Shown: in pieces, positions 35,906 to 46,246 of the stretch
Numbering within the stretch: position 1 is the first letter of the stretch
Layout of the letters: each line of letters opens with the position of its first letter
From: Euzebya rosea
Lineage (GTDB): Bacteria; Actinomycetota; Nitriliruptoria; Euzebyales; Euzebyaceae
Direction: 5' to 3'
DNA: 64,000 bases
NCBI RefSeq assembly: GCF_003073135.1
Contig: NZ_PGDQ01000010.1
Coordinates: 154,088-218,087, forward strand
The notes under the pieces: model-generated
What the model was told of the DNA's origin: nothing
The model's input: the letters and a program-made list of their open reading frames with translations, nothing else
Database searches by the model: none
Position numbers and translations under genes: made by a program

Positions 35906-35945
35906 GGAGGCAGTATAGTCATCTCGACTGATTGATCAATCCAAA
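35890..35945. promoter_or_regulatory. divergent promoter with TetR-type operator E
   Basis: CGACTGATTGATCAATCC (35925-35942) matches the shared element; its core GATTGATCAATC is a perfect palindrome. Plus strand: TTCCGG (35891-35896), 17 bp, TATAGT (35914-35919). Minus strand: TTGATC inside the operator, 16 bp, TATACT, then ATG 35905 only a few bases on. One repressor would silence both directions. Confidence 0.7.
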
Positions 35946-35954
35946 GGAGTGAAG

Positions 35955-37336
35955 GTGGAGTCGATCGAGATCCGGTCCCCCGCGGACGGCACCCTGTTGG
36001 GGACGGTGGATCGTGACGAGCAGTCGACCCTCGATCGCAAGGTGCGGGCCGCAGCCGCTGCCCAGAAGGGATGGGCTGCCCTGTCCCCGATGGATCGCGC
36101 CGAGCGGTTGCTCGCCGTCGCGGCCGAGACGTCCGCGCACCTCGACCGTCTCGTGGTGGCGCTCGTGCGGGAGCAGGGAAAGACCCGCAAGGAGGCTCGG
36201 ATGGAGCTCGAGCGCTACATCGGGCCCTTCATCCAGTACGCGGGGATGGCCACCGGTGCCGAAGGGAGACATGTGGACCTCGGCGATGGCGTCGAGGGGA
36301 CGGTGAAGCGGCGCCCCGTCGGCGTGGTTGCGGGCATCGTCCCGTGGAACTTCCCGGCGTCCCTCTTCGGGACCAAGCTTGCCCCGGCCCTCGCTGCCGG
36401 GTGCGGTTTCGTCGTGAAGCCCGCCGAGTCCACGTCGATGGTCACCGGCGCACTGGCAGAGATCGTCCGGCGGCACGTCCCGGAGGACCTTGTCCAGGTC
36501 GTCGTCGGGGGGCCAGAGGTCGGCGACGCCCTCGTGCGCCATCCCCTCATTGCCCGGATCGCCTTCACCGGATCGACGGCCGTGGGCCGCCGGGTGGGCG
36601 CGACCGGGGGCGGTGAACTCAAGCGTGTGTCGCTGGAGCTTGGTGGCTGCGACCCCTTCGTCGTCCTGGACCAGGTGGATGTCCGGGCGGCAGCCCGCGC
36701 GCTCATGGGGACGCGGTTCTACAACGCCGGCCAGGTCTGCGTCGCCCCAAAGCGACTTGTCGTGCACGAGGCGGTTGCCGACGAGCTCGTCGCTGCACTG
36801 TCAGAACGTCTCACCCGGGTCGTTGTCGGTGACGGCCTGGCCGAGGGGACCACGATGGGTCCGCTGCACACCGCGGCGGGCCGCGCCGTGCTGGAGGCAC
36901 AGGTCGCCGACGCCGTCGACCGGGGGGCGACGCTCATGGGCGGTGGGCACCCCGACGCCACGGACAACGAGAGTGGATGGTTCATGCGTCCGGCACTGCT
37001 GCTGGACCCGCCTCGGACGGCCAGGGTGCGACAGGAGGAGACGTTCGGCCCCGTTCTGACGGTGATCCGCATCCGTGATGAGGCCGAGGCGATCGCGGTC
37101 GCCAACGAGACCCCGTATGGGCTCGGGGCGTCGGTGTGGGGCACCGACCACGGGGCAGCACGTCGTGTGGCTGATGCGATGGACGCCGGGTACGTGTGGG
37201 TCAACACCCTCGGGAGGGTCTACGACGAGCTTCCCTTCGGTGGCATGAAGGACTCCGGATTCGGGCGTGAGCACGGCCGAGAGGCGCTGCTCTCCTTCAC
37301 CGAGCAGCGGACCGTCGTTGAACGGGTCCCGTCACG

Positions 37337-37340
<4 letters not shown>
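35955..37340 (+). CDS. NAD(P)-dependent aldehyde dehydrogenase
   Basis: 461 residues. PWNFP (130-134), general base Glu228 in LELGG and catalytic Cys262 in NAGQVCVAPKR; length and motifs are of succinate-semialdehyde-type aldehyde dehydrogenases. The GTG at 35955 is preferred because AAAGGAG ends 5 nt before it. In a Paa-type pathway such an enzyme oxidises the semialdehyde made by ring opening, usually the job of PaaZ, which is absent here as a fusion. Confidence 0.88.
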
Positions 37341-38554
<1,214 letters not shown>

Positions 38555-38562
38555 CCCGACGG

Positions 38563-39711
38563 TCATTCGGCGTGGTCGATGGCCCCCCGTCCGATGAGGT
38601 CCGCCACCTCGTCTTCCGTGAACCCGAGGTCGGCCAGCACCGCGCGGGTGTCGGTGCCCGGCACCGTGGCCGGGGTGGGCGTGGCCGGCGGGGTGGCGCT
38701 GAACCGGGGGGCCGGGGCGGCCTGGGTCATCCCGTCGACCGTCACGTGGGCGCCCCGCGCCACGCTGTGGGGGTGCGCGGCCGCCTCGTCGAGGGTCAGG
38801 ACCGGCGCGTAGCAGACGTCGGTGCCCAGCAGCATCTCGTCCCACTCCGCCCTCGTCCGCCCGGCGACGACCTCGGCGATGCGGGCCTTCTGCTGCGCCC
38901 AGCGGGGCAGGTCGAACTGGTTGGCGAACAGCTCGTCGTCGGCAAGGCCGAGCTTGTCGAGCATGAGGGCGTAGAACTGCGGCTCGATCGGGCCGAGCCC
39001 GACCCACTCGCCGTCGGCGGTCTGGTAGGTGTCGTAGAAGGGTGCGCCACCGTCGAGCATGTTCGCCCCGCGCTGGAAGCTGAACATCCCGGCGTGGCGG
39101 AGGGCGAAGAACGGATTCATCAGCAGGCCGGTGCCGTCGACCATGGCGGCGTCCACGACCTGGCCCTGCCCGGTGCGCTGGGCGTGCAGCAGTCCGCAGA
39201 CCATGCCGTAGGCCAGCAGCATGCCGCCGCCTCCGAAGTCGCCGACGAGGTTGAGGGGCACGACGGGTTTGCGGCCCGCCTCGCCGATGGCGTGCAGGGC
39301 GCCGGCCAGGGAGATGTAGTTCATGTCGTGTCCGGCGGCGGTGGCCAACGGCCCGTCCTGCCCCCAGCCGGTCATCCGCCCGTAGACGGCCTTTGGGTTG
39401 CGGGCGAGCACCTGCTCGGGGCCGACGCCGAGTCGCTCGGCCACGCCCGGCCGGAAGCCCTCGAACAGCCCGTCGGCGGCGGCGACCAGGCGCAGGACGA
39501 CCTCGGCCCCTGCGGGGGACTTGAGGTCCACGGCGATGCTGCGTCGCGAGCGGAACAGCGCCCCGTGGCCGACGGCGGCGGCGGGGTTGCCGTCCTTGCG
39601 GTCTACGCGGATCACCTCCGCGCCCATGTCAGCCAGCATCATCCCCGTGAACGGTCCGGGGCCGATGCCGGCCAGCTCGATGATGCGCACGCTCTCAAGC
39701 GGTCCGGCCAT
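38563..39711 (-). CDS. mcr: alpha-methylacyl-CoA racemase (family III CoA transferase fold)
   Basis: 382 residues. [23 protein letters not shown] begins the CaiB/BaiF fold (core [10 protein letters not shown]), and the racemase catalytic pair is present: His128 in AAGHDMNY and Asp158 in GDFGGGG, with Glu in GPIEPQF. These are the residues used by Mycobacterium Mcr and human AMACR to epimerise 2-methylacyl-CoA, including 2-arylpropionyl-CoA. ATG 39711 is chosen over the GTG at 39717; the ribosome site is weak. It is divergent from an IclR gene. Confidence 0.88.
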   Translation of the reverse strand: MAGPLESVRIIELAGIGPGPFTGMMLADMGAEVIRVDRKDGNPAAAVGHGALFRSRRSIAVDLKSPAGAEVVLRLVAAADGLFEGFRPGVAERLGVGPEQVLARNPKAVYGRMTGWGQDGPLATAAGHDMNYISLAGALHAIGEAGRKPVVPLNLVGDFGGGGMLLAYGMVCGLLHAQRTGQGQVVDAAMVDGTGLLMNPFFALRHAGMFSFQRGANMLDGGAPFYDTYQTADGEWVGLGPIEPQFYALMLDKLGLADDELFANQFDLPRWAQQKARIAEVVAGRTRAEWDEMLLGTDVCYAPVLTLDEAAAHPHSVARGAHVTVDGMTQAAPAPRFSATPPATPTPATVPGTDTRAVLADLGFTEDEVADLIGRGAIDHAE

Positions 39712-39777
39712 GGTCACGAGGTCTAGGGCAACTCCGACCGGACGGCAAATCGACCGACGTTCATCAGCTGGACTGTG

Positions 39778-39789
39778 GGATGATTATCA
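39778..39789. promoter_or_regulatory. GGATGATTATC motif in racemase/IclR intergenic region
   Basis: An 11-bp AT-rich word shared with the intergenic region at 60177-60188. On the minus strand it reads GATAATCATCC and includes a GATAAT that could be a -10 box for the racemase gene. It may be an IclR operator. Confidence 0.35.
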
Positions 39790-39859
39790 GGATCTTGGTA
39801 GTCTTATGGTCGAGTCGATGCGAGTCGCCCTGGGCAAGGGCTGAGGCAAGGAGCCGCAA

Positions 39860-40672
39860 GTGGCCTCATCAGATGCACTGGACACGTCCGTGGTTGGGAG
39901 GGCGTTCTCGATCCTCTTCTGCTTTGACGGCCGACGTCACGAGCTGAGTCTTGCCGAGATCACCGCACGGGTCGGGCTACCCAAGACGACGGTGCACCGA
40001 CTTGCTGCCCACCTGCTGGAGCAGGGGGCACTGGAGCGCGGCACCGCCGGCTGCTACCGGTTGGGGATGCGGCTGTTCGAGCTTGGAAACCTCGTCCCCA
40101 GCCAGCGACGGCTGCGGACCACCGCGCTGCCGTTCATCGAGGACCTGTATGAGACAACCCATCAGGTAATCCACTTCGGCGTTCTCGACGGCATCGAGGT
40201 CATCTACCTGGAGCGCATCACGGGCCACGACGGGGTCAGCTGCCCAACAAGGATCGGTGGACGCATGCCGGCCTACTGCACCGCGGTGGGCAAGGCCATC
40301 CTGGCCCATCGGCCTGATGCGATGCACCGCACGTTGCAGGCCGGCCTGGCCCGTCGTACCCCGCACACCATCGTGGACCAGTGGCGTCTTCAAGAGGGGC
40401 TGCGGGAGATCACCCGATCCGGCTTGGCGTATGACTGGCAGGAGGGCCAGGTCGGTGTGTCATGTGTGGCGGCCCCGGTGTTCAACCGTGACGGCTTGGC
40501 CGTCGCGGCCATCTCGGTGACCTCCCACGCCATCCACAAGCGAAGCGAACGCTTCGCCGGGGCCGTCCAGGCCACCGCAGCGTCCCTGACCCGGACGTTG
40601 CGGCAGATGCCCGACGCCTACTGGGACCACAGCGATCTCTCCGCAGACCTGCGCGATGGCGCGTCGACATGA
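39860..40672 (+). CDS. IclR-family transcriptional regulator
   Basis: 270 residues. The N-terminal winged helix (ALDTSVVGRAFSILFCFDG to LPKTTVHRLAAHLLEQGAL, about 5-60) and an effector domain (VIHFGVLDGIEVIYLERI, RMPAYCTAVGKAILA) are typical. IclR proteins of aromatic pathways (PcaR, MhpR, HmgR types) respond to the pathway acid. GTG start with AGGAG 8 nt upstream. It is the only regulator visible in the right island. Confidence 0.9.
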   Translation: MASSDALDTSVVGRAFSILFCFDGRRHELSLAEITARVGLPKTTVHRLAAHLLEQGALERGTAGCYRLGMRLFELGNLVPSQRRLRTTALPFIEDLYETTHQVIHFGVLDGIEVIYLERITGHDGVSCPTRIGGRMPAYCTAVGKAILAHRPDAMHRTLQAGLARRTPHTIVDQWRLQEGLREITRSGLAYDWQEGQVGVSCVAAPVFNRDGLAVAAISVTSHAIHKRSERFAGAVQATAASLTRTLRQMPDAYWDHSDLSADLRDGAST

Positions 40673-40749
40673 CGGCGGCTGGCTGATATCGCCATGGTGA
40701 CGTCAAGGGCACCGAGGACCCTTAATCCTCTCACGAATGGATCTCTGCC

Positions 40750-41169
40750 ATGGACGCCCTCATCCTGATGGGCCGAATCATGTTCGGCGCACTGTTCGTC
40801 GCCTCCGCTGCAGGACACCTCACACAGACATCGGACATGGCTGCGTACGCCGAGATGAAGGGCGTGCCCGCCCCCCGAGCCATGGTGCTGATCTCCGGCT
40901 TGGTGCTCCTGTTGGGTGGCGTGATGGTCGTCGCGGGGTTGTGGGCCGATCTCGGCGCACTGCTCCTGCTCGGGTTCCTTCTCCCGACGGCCGTGGTCAT
41001 GCACGCCCCCTGGCGCGTGACGGACGACGCAGAACGGCAGGCCGAGCAGACCCAGTTCATGAAGAACCTCGCACTGGCGGGGGCCGCCCTCGCGCTGTTC
41101 GCGTTCTTCGCTGGAACCGACGTCGGCCTCACCGTGACCGATCCGCTGTTCAGCGGGTTGTTCGACTGA
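40750..41169 (+). CDS. DoxX-family membrane protein
   Basis: 139 residues, four transmembrane helices. MGRIMFGALFVASAAGHL and the MAAYAEMKGVPAPRAM loop are DoxX features. Members accompany oxidative and aromatic catabolic genes, but their biochemical role is poorly defined. It lies between the IclR gene and the meta-cleavage module, with 180 bp free of genes after it. Confidence 0.85.
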   Translation: MDALILMGRIMFGALFVASAAGHLTQTSDMAAYAEMKGVPAPRAMVLISGLVLLLGGVMVVAGLWADLGALLLLGFLLPTAVVMHAPWRVTDDAERQAEQTQFMKNLALAGAALALFAFFAGTDVGLTVTDPLFSGLFD

Positions 41170-41349
41170 GCCCGGTCCCGGCGCCTGGGGTCGGCCCCCG
41201 GGGCGCTGGGCAGCACGGGAGGGCTCGGACCGCCCTTCCGTTGGCCGGAACGAGAGCCTGTGTCCCTCCCGGCTCCCTTCGTAGCCTGCGGGCGAGATGG
41301 TGATGATGCCGACCCGTCCAGCGGGTTGATTCGAAGGGTGGACGCACGG

Positions 41350-42126
41350 ATGGGCCTTCTGCAGGAGATGGGCGACCGGCTCTACGAGGCCATGCAGGCC
41401 CGTCAGCCGATCCCGCCGCTGACGCAGGAACTCCCTGAGATGTCGGTCGATGAGGCCTACACCGTGCAGACGCAGCTCGTGGAACGCCTCATCGGGGACG
41501 GCGCATCGGTCACGGGCTACAAGCTCGGGCTCACGTCGCGACCCATGCAGCAGATGATCGGGGTCGACCAGCCTGATTTCGCCCCCGTCATGTCCCACAT
41601 GGTTCACGACGAATCGGCCCCGATCGACCTCTCGCGCTTCATCCAGCCCAAGGTCGAGGCCGAGATCGCACTCGTCCTGAAGGAGCCACTGCGCGGGCCA
41701 GGTGTGACGACCCTGCAGGCGGGTCGCGCGGTCGCCGGGGCTGTCGCCGCCATCGAGCTGGTCGACAGCAGGATCCAGGACTGGAAGGTGCGGCTGGCGG
41801 ACACGGTGGCCGACCTCGCCAGCGCGGGGGCGATCGTGCTGGGTCAGACGCTCGTCCCGCTTCAGGGATGGGATCTCAGGCTGACGGGGATGGCAGTCGA
41901 GCGCAACGGGGAGCTGGAGGACACGGGCGCCGGCGCGGCGGCGCTCGGAAGCCCCTTGGCCGCCGTCGCCTGGCTGGCCAACACACTCGCCCCCTACGAC
42001 GTGGAGCTGCAGCCAGGACACGTGGTCATGACCGGTGCCCTGCACCGGGCCTTCGAGGTGGCCCCTGGCGATCTGGTTCGAGCCGAGTTCGACCGCATCG
42101 GCGCGGTCACCGTCCGGTTCGCCTGA
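41350..42126 (+). CDS. mhpD: 2-oxopent-4-enoate hydratase, MhpD-like
   Basis: 258 residues. GASVTGYKLGLTSRPMQQMIGV, KVEAEIALVL and AAIELVDSRIQDWK match the hydratase/fumarylacetoacetase-like fold with its acidic Mg2+ site. It turns 2-hydroxypenta-2,4-dienoate into 4-hydroxy-2-oxovalerate. The long upstream extension is out of family, so ATG 41350 is chosen. First of the mhpD-F-E module. Confidence 0.88.
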   Translation: MGLLQEMGDRLYEAMQARQPIPPLTQELPEMSVDEAYTVQTQLVERLIGDGASVTGYKLGLTSRPMQQMIGVDQPDFAPVMSHMVHDESAPIDLSRFIQPKVEAEIALVLKEPLRGPGVTTLQAGRAVAGAVAAIELVDSRIQDWKVRLADTVADLASAGAIVLGQTLVPLQGWDLRLTGMAVERNGELEDTGAGAAALGSPLAAVAWLANTLAPYDVELQPGHVVMTGALHRAFEVAPGDLVRAEFDRIGAVTVRFA

Positions 42127-42189
42127 ACACCGCCACGCGGTCACCGACGACCGGCCAACAAAGGGAGATGACTTGGAGATGACAACGGA

Positions 42190-43101
42190 ATGAGTGCAGA
42201 ACCCTGCGCAATTGTCGGGTCCGGCAACATCGGCACCGACCTCATGTACAAGCTGCTGCGGTCCCCGCACCTGGATCCCGTGGCCATGGTGGGCATCGAT
42301 CCGGATTCGGAGGGACTGGCCCGCGCAGGCCGGGAGGGTCTGGCCACGACGGCTGAGGGGGTCGACTGGTTGATGGACCGCATCGAGGACCTGGGTGTCA
42401 CCACCGTCTTCGAAGCCACCTCGGCGTGGGTCCACCGCCAGAACGCCCCTCGGTACGAGGCCGCCGGGGTCCGGTGTGTGGACCTCACGCCCGCCAAGCT
42501 TGGCCCGCTGGTGGTGCCGCCGGTCAACCTGCACGAACATGTCGACGCACCGAACGTGAACCTGATCACGTGTGGCGGACAGGCAACCGTGCCCATGGTG
42601 CATGCGGTGAGCCGTGTCTCGGCGGTGCCGTACGCCGAGATCGTCTCCTCCGTCGCCTCCCTGTCGGCCGGGCCCGGCACCCGCCAGAACATCGACGAGT
42701 TCACCCTGACCACGTCCAAGGCCCTGGTCGAGGTCGGGGGCGCGCAGACCGGGAAGGCCATCATGGTGCTGAACCCCGCCGACCCGCCGATCCTGATGCG
42801 CAACACCGTCTTCTGTGCCGTCGGGCAGGACCACGACGAGCAGCAGATCATCGACTCGGTGCGCCGCATGGTGGAGGAGGTGGCGGCCTACGTGCCGGGG
42901 TACCGACTGGTGGCGGACCCCGTGTTCGAACACGGTCGCTACGACACCCCTGGCGGACTGGTCAACACGCGGGTGGTGGTGCTCCTGGAGGTGGAGGGTG
43001 CCGGCGACTTCTTCCCACCCTACGCCGGCAACCTCGACATCATGACCGCGTCCGCCGTCCGCGTCGCCGAAGCCACCCTGACCTCTGGAGTTCCCGCATG
43101 A
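42190..43101 (+). CDS. mhpF: acetaldehyde/propionaldehyde dehydrogenase (acylating)
   Basis: 303 residues. GSGNIGTDL (11-19) binds NAD, and Cys128 in [11 protein letters not shown] is the acyl-thioester nucleophile. It converts the aldehyde channelled from MhpE to acyl-CoA. Its stop overlaps the aldolase gene by 4 nt, matching the physical complex these enzymes form. HsaG is the actinobacterial name for the same family. Confidence 0.92.
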   Translation: MSAEPCAIVGSGNIGTDLMYKLLRSPHLDPVAMVGIDPDSEGLARAGREGLATTAEGVDWLMDRIEDLGVTTVFEATSAWVHRQNAPRYEAAGVRCVDLTPAKLGPLVVPPVNLHEHVDAPNVNLITCGGQATVPMVHAVSRVSAVPYAEIVSSVASLSAGPGTRQNIDEFTLTTSKALVEVGGAQTGKAIMVLNPADPPILMRNTVFCAVGQDHDEQQIIDSVRRMVEEVAAYVPGYRLVADPVFEHGRYDTPGGLVNTRVVVLLEVEGAGDFFPPYAGNLDIMTASAVRVAEATLTSGVPA

Positions 43102-44120
43102 CCGCCAGCACCGACGCCGCGCCGGCCTTCCGGCTCACCGACTCGACGTTGCGTGATGGTTCGCACGCCATCCACCATACGTTCACCGCCCCCCAGGTCG
43201 AGGCGGTGGTCGGCGCATTGGATCGGGCGGGTGTCCCCGTCATCGAAGTCACCCACGGCGACGGCCTGGGCGGGTCGTCGTTCAACTACGGGTTCTCAGG
43301 CACCACGGAGATGGATCTGATCGACGTGGCGGTCAAGACGGCAGAGCGGGCGCGGATCGCGGTGCTCATGGTGCCGGGCATCGGGCTGAAGGACCACCTG
43401 CGGGAGGTCGCCGACAAGGGTGTGGAGATTGCGCGGATCGCCACGCACTGCACCGAGGCGGACATCTCCGAGCAGCACATCAGGCTCACCAAGGAGCTGG
43501 GGATGGAGGCCGTCGGCTTTCTCATGCTCGCGCACATGCTGTCCCCCGAGGACCTGCTCGAGCAGGCCCGAAGGATGCAGGAGTACGGGGCTGACTGCGT
43601 CTACGTGGTGGACTCGGCGGGGGCCCTTACGATCGACGACGCGAAGCGGCGGGTGGCCGCGCTCAAGGCTGGGCTGGACATCCAGGTCGGCGTCCACGCC
43701 CACAACAACCTGTCGCTCGCGGTGGCCAACTCGCTGGGCGCGCTCGAGGAGGGTGCCGACCAGATCGACGGTTGCACGGTCGGTCTTGGTGCCGGGGCGG
43801 GGAACTGTCCGACGGAGGTGCTGGTCGCGGTCTGCGAGAAGCAGGACATCCCCACGGGGATCGACGCGTTCACCGTCATCGATGCGGCAGAGACGGTCGT
43901 ACGTCCGCTCCAGCCCACCCAGGGAGTGATCGATCGCGACGGCCTCCTCCTCGGGTACGCCGGTGTGTACGGCTCGTTCCTGCACCACGTCAGGGCGGCG
44001 GCTGATCGCTACGACGTCTCGTCCAGCGAGATCATCCTCGAGCTTGGCCGCCGAGGCATCGTGGGCGGCCAGGAGGACATGATCATCGACGTGGCGGTCC
44101 AGCTGGCACAGTCGGCTTGA
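43098..44120 (+). CDS. mhpE: 4-hydroxy-2-oxovalerate aldolase
   Basis: 340 residues. [10 protein letters not shown] (15-24) holds the catalytic Arg and the metal Asp, and HAHNNLS the His metal ligands; the C-terminal communication domain for MhpF is complete. It splits the hydroxyketo-acid to pyruvate and an aldehyde. ATG 43098 overlaps mhpF. It ends the plus-strand unit ahead of a strong hairpin. Confidence 0.92.
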   Translation: MTASTDAAPAFRLTDSTLRDGSHAIHHTFTAPQVEAVVGALDRAGVPVIEVTHGDGLGGSSFNYGFSGTTEMDLIDVAVKTAERARIAVLMVPGIGLKDHLREVADKGVEIARIATHCTEADISEQHIRLTKELGMEAVGFLMLAHMLSPEDLLEQARRMQEYGADCVYVVDSAGALTIDDAKRRVAALKAGLDIQVGVHAHNNLSLAVANSLGALEEGADQIDGCTVGLGAGAGNCPTEVLVAVCEKQDIPTGIDAFTVIDAAETVVRPLQPTQGVIDRDGLLLGYAGVYGSFLHHVRAAADRYDVSSSEIILELGRRGIVGGQEDMIIDVAVQLAQSA

Positions 44121-44132
44121 GCCGCCCCCCCG

Positions 44133-44164
44133 GTCGGCCCTCTCCCGGTGTGGAGAGGGCCGAC
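44133..44164. terminator. bidirectional hairpin between converging operons
   Basis: GTCGGCCCTCTCC, 6-nt loop CGGTGT, then the exact complement GGAGAGGGCCGAC: a perfect 13-bp stem between mhpE (plus) and the DUF35 gene (minus). It can end transcripts from both sides. There is no T-run. Confidence 0.75.
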
Positions 44165-44187
44165 GTGTTCCCCCCAGGACGCCGTCC

Positions 44188-44604
44188 TCAGCCGTCCAGG
44201 TCCACGGCGGGCAGCGCCGTGTTGCCCACGCGGCGGAACGCGATGCGGACCGCCGCACCGACCGGTGGGACGGTCGTGGTCGCCGAGGTCGTCGTCAGGA
44301 CGAGGCGGTGCCCGGCCGCGAACTCGATGTCGAGCAACGGATAGGGCCGTTCGGTCAGGATCTGGGCCGGCGCCACCCGGTGGATCCAGGACGCGGCATG
44401 CACGTGCCCGAGCAGGGGCACGTCCCGCCACACCACATCGGTCTGTGCACATCCGTGGCAGGCCACCTGGTCAAGCTCCAGGGCGGTGTCGCATGCGCGG
44501 CAGCAGGGGAGAACCAGGCGCCCCTGATCAGCTGCGCGGCGGAATGGCGCACATCGCGCGACATCGGGGGGCTCGAGTGAATCGTCGGCCAGCCAGTCGA
44601 CCAT
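44188..44604 (-). CDS. DUF35 / OB-fold zinc-ribbon protein, Ltp-thiolase partner
   Basis: 138 residues. Zinc ribbon Cys35/Cys38 and Cys49/Cys52 (CRAC, CHGC), then an OB-fold to about 130. It follows the thiolase gene by 2 nt. In the steroid Ltp2-ChsH2 aldolase and in the ibuprofen ipfD/ipfE pair, such a protein is the required partner of the thiolase-like enzyme. Last gene of the right-hand array. Confidence 0.85.
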   Translation of the reverse strand: MVDWLADDSLEPPDVARCAPFRRAADQGRLVLPCCRACDTALELDQVACHGCAQTDVVWRDVPLLGHVHAASWIHRVAPAQILTERPYPLLDIEFAAGHRLVLTTTSATTTVPPVGAAVRIAFRRVGNTALPAVDLDG

Positions 44605-44606
44605 GG

Positions 44607-45761
44607 TCAGTCCTCCCGCCGCAGGACGAGCACGGCGTGATCGTCAAGCCGACCGCCCATCGTGGCCACGAAGGCGGTCTGGGCCTCCGGCACCTGGCGG
44701 GCGCCGCCCGTCCCGCGCAACTGGATGATCGCCTCCACGACTGGCGTCATGCCCTGGAGGTACCAGCCTGAGAGGTGTCCACCGCCAGTGTTGAGTGGCA
44801 GGGACCCTCCGGGCGATCCGTGCCCGTCGTGCATCCATGCTGCGCCGCCCCCCGGAGGGGCGAAACCATGCGCCTCCAAGAGGCACAGCGTCACGATCGT
44901 GAAGGCGTCGTAGAGCTGCAGGACGTCCACGTCCTCCCTGCTGATCCCGGCCTCCGCGAGGGCGACGTTCGCAGCGGGGACCTCCTCAACGTCGAACCAG
45001 CTCTCGCCTGGTCCGACTCGGCGTCTGACCGGGTGAGCCGCTCCCGCACCGACAACGCGCACGATGGGGTGGTGGCCAGAGTTCCCTGCGGTGACCAGCA
45101 GCGCCGCCGCACCGTTGACCGGTCTCGCACAGTCGAGGCGGCGCAGGGGCGTGGCGACCATCGGGCTGTCGACGTAGCTCGCCATCGCCAACGGTTCGCG
45201 GGACACGGCCAAGGGGTTCCCCGCGGCCCACTGCCGAGCGGTCAACGCGACTGTGGCGAGATCCTCGGGCTCGAGGCCGTGGACGGCGGCGTACCGGGCC
45301 GCGATCAGCGCGTATGCCGGCACCGCACCCAGCAGGCCGGCAGCCCGCTCCACGGCACGGGTGTGGCCGCTGCTGGCGTACTGGGCAAACCCTGCGCCCG
45401 CGGAGCCTGTCGACCCGATCGGGGTGTCGGCGAACACGGCGGCGACGGTGGTCGCTGCGCCAGACTCGACCATCGCGAAGGCTTCGGAGAGGATCAGCGC
45501 CGCCGTCGTCCCGCGACACTCCACCTCCTTGAGAACGCGCAGGTCCTGAAGGCCTGCCGTTCGCGCCAGGTCGAGCGACAGGGTTCCCCCGCCCGGCACG
45601 CCACTCCGGTTGATGAGCAGCCCGTCGATGTCCTGGAGGCTCATGTCCGCATCGCGGACCGCCTCGGTGAGCGCGGTCACTGCCAGGGTGGAGACGTCCG
45701 GCCCAGCCTTCGTGGTCATCGGGGTCAGGCCCAACCCGGCCACGGACGCTCGGTGGCTCAC
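44607..45761 (-). CDS. Ltp2/SCPx-type thiolase-like lyase
   Basis: 384 residues. Cys82 in KEVECRGTTAAL occupies the thiolase nucleophile site and LYDAFTIVTLCLLEAHGF follows. The normal GHPIGATG is replaced by NTGGGHLSGWYLQGM, the form seen in Ltp2-type acyl-CoA aldolases. It therefore more likely performs a retro-aldol or side-chain removal than thiolysis. The start overlaps the Rieske beta gene by 4 nt. Confidence 0.85.
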   Translation of the reverse strand: MSHRASVAGLGLTPMTTKAGPDVSTLAVTALTEAVRDADMSLQDIDGLLINRSGVPGGGTLSLDLARTAGLQDLRVLKEVECRGTTAALILSEAFAMVESGAATTVAAVFADTPIGSTGSAGAGFAQYASSGHTRAVERAAGLLGAVPAYALIAARYAAVHGLEPEDLATVALTARQWAAGNPLAVSREPLAMASYVDSPMVATPLRRLDCARPVNGAAALLVTAGNSGHHPIVRVVGAGAAHPVRRRVGPGESWFDVEEVPAANVALAEAGISREDVDVLQLYDAFTIVTLCLLEAHGFAPPGGGAAWMHDGHGSPGGSLPLNTGGGHLSGWYLQGMTPVVEAIIQLRGTGGARQVPEAQTAFVATMGGRLDDHAVLVLRRED

Positions 45762-46246
45762 GGCAGGAAGGCCAGCGTGTCCAGCGGACGCTGGGGATCC
45801 ACCAGCAACACCTTCTTCTGGCGGATCCCGAACCCCTCGTTGCGGGCCCGGAGGACGTACTCGACGCGGCCTGACCAGACGTGCTGTTCTCGGCGGGACT
45901 CAACGAGCACGAACGCCATGCGGACGTCGAGGTCCTCCCCCCTGGGAACCATGGATATGGTCCCGATCGTGCGCACCAACCGCGATGCGGGGATCTGGGC
46001 GTGTCGTAGGCCGGTCTCGAGCTGCGCCACCCGCCGTTCGATTCGCCGACGATTGTCGTAGATGATGTTGATCGCCGAGTCGGGATCCGCAGCGGAACGG
46101 TCCGAGGCGGGCACCCAGTAGACGCCGTCGGCCTCCCACAGCTCCAGCCACTCCCGGTAACGGTGGGCGTCGAGAAGCTCTGCCTCATGGGTCAGGAAGT
46201 CCTGAACCGCGAGACGCGCCTCGGGCGAGAGCGAGGTTGCCATCAT
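45758..46246 (-). CDS. ring-hydroxylating oxygenase beta subunit 1
   Basis: 162 residues with the SnoaL-like cone fold: FLTHEAELLDAHRYREWLELW, then DGVYWVP, then RRIERRVAQLETG. It is the structural partner of a Rieske alpha subunit, presumably that at 48.3-49.6 kb, although a ligase gene lies between them. ATG 46246 overlaps the ligase stop. Confidence 0.88.
   Translation of the reverse strand: MMATSLSPEARLAVQDFLTHEAELLDAHRYREWLELWEADGVYWVPASDRSAADPDSAINIIYDNRRRIERRVAQLETGLRHAQIPASRLVRTIGTISMVPRGEDLDVRMAFVLVESRREQHVWSGRVEYVLRARNEGFGIRQKKVLLVDPQRPLDTLAFLP

Noticed and set aside
40618..42933. 771-residue minus-strand open frame
   Set aside because: It is a shadow of the IclR, DoxX, MhpD and MhpF genes; its composition is His/Asp/Arg-rich and it has no family character.
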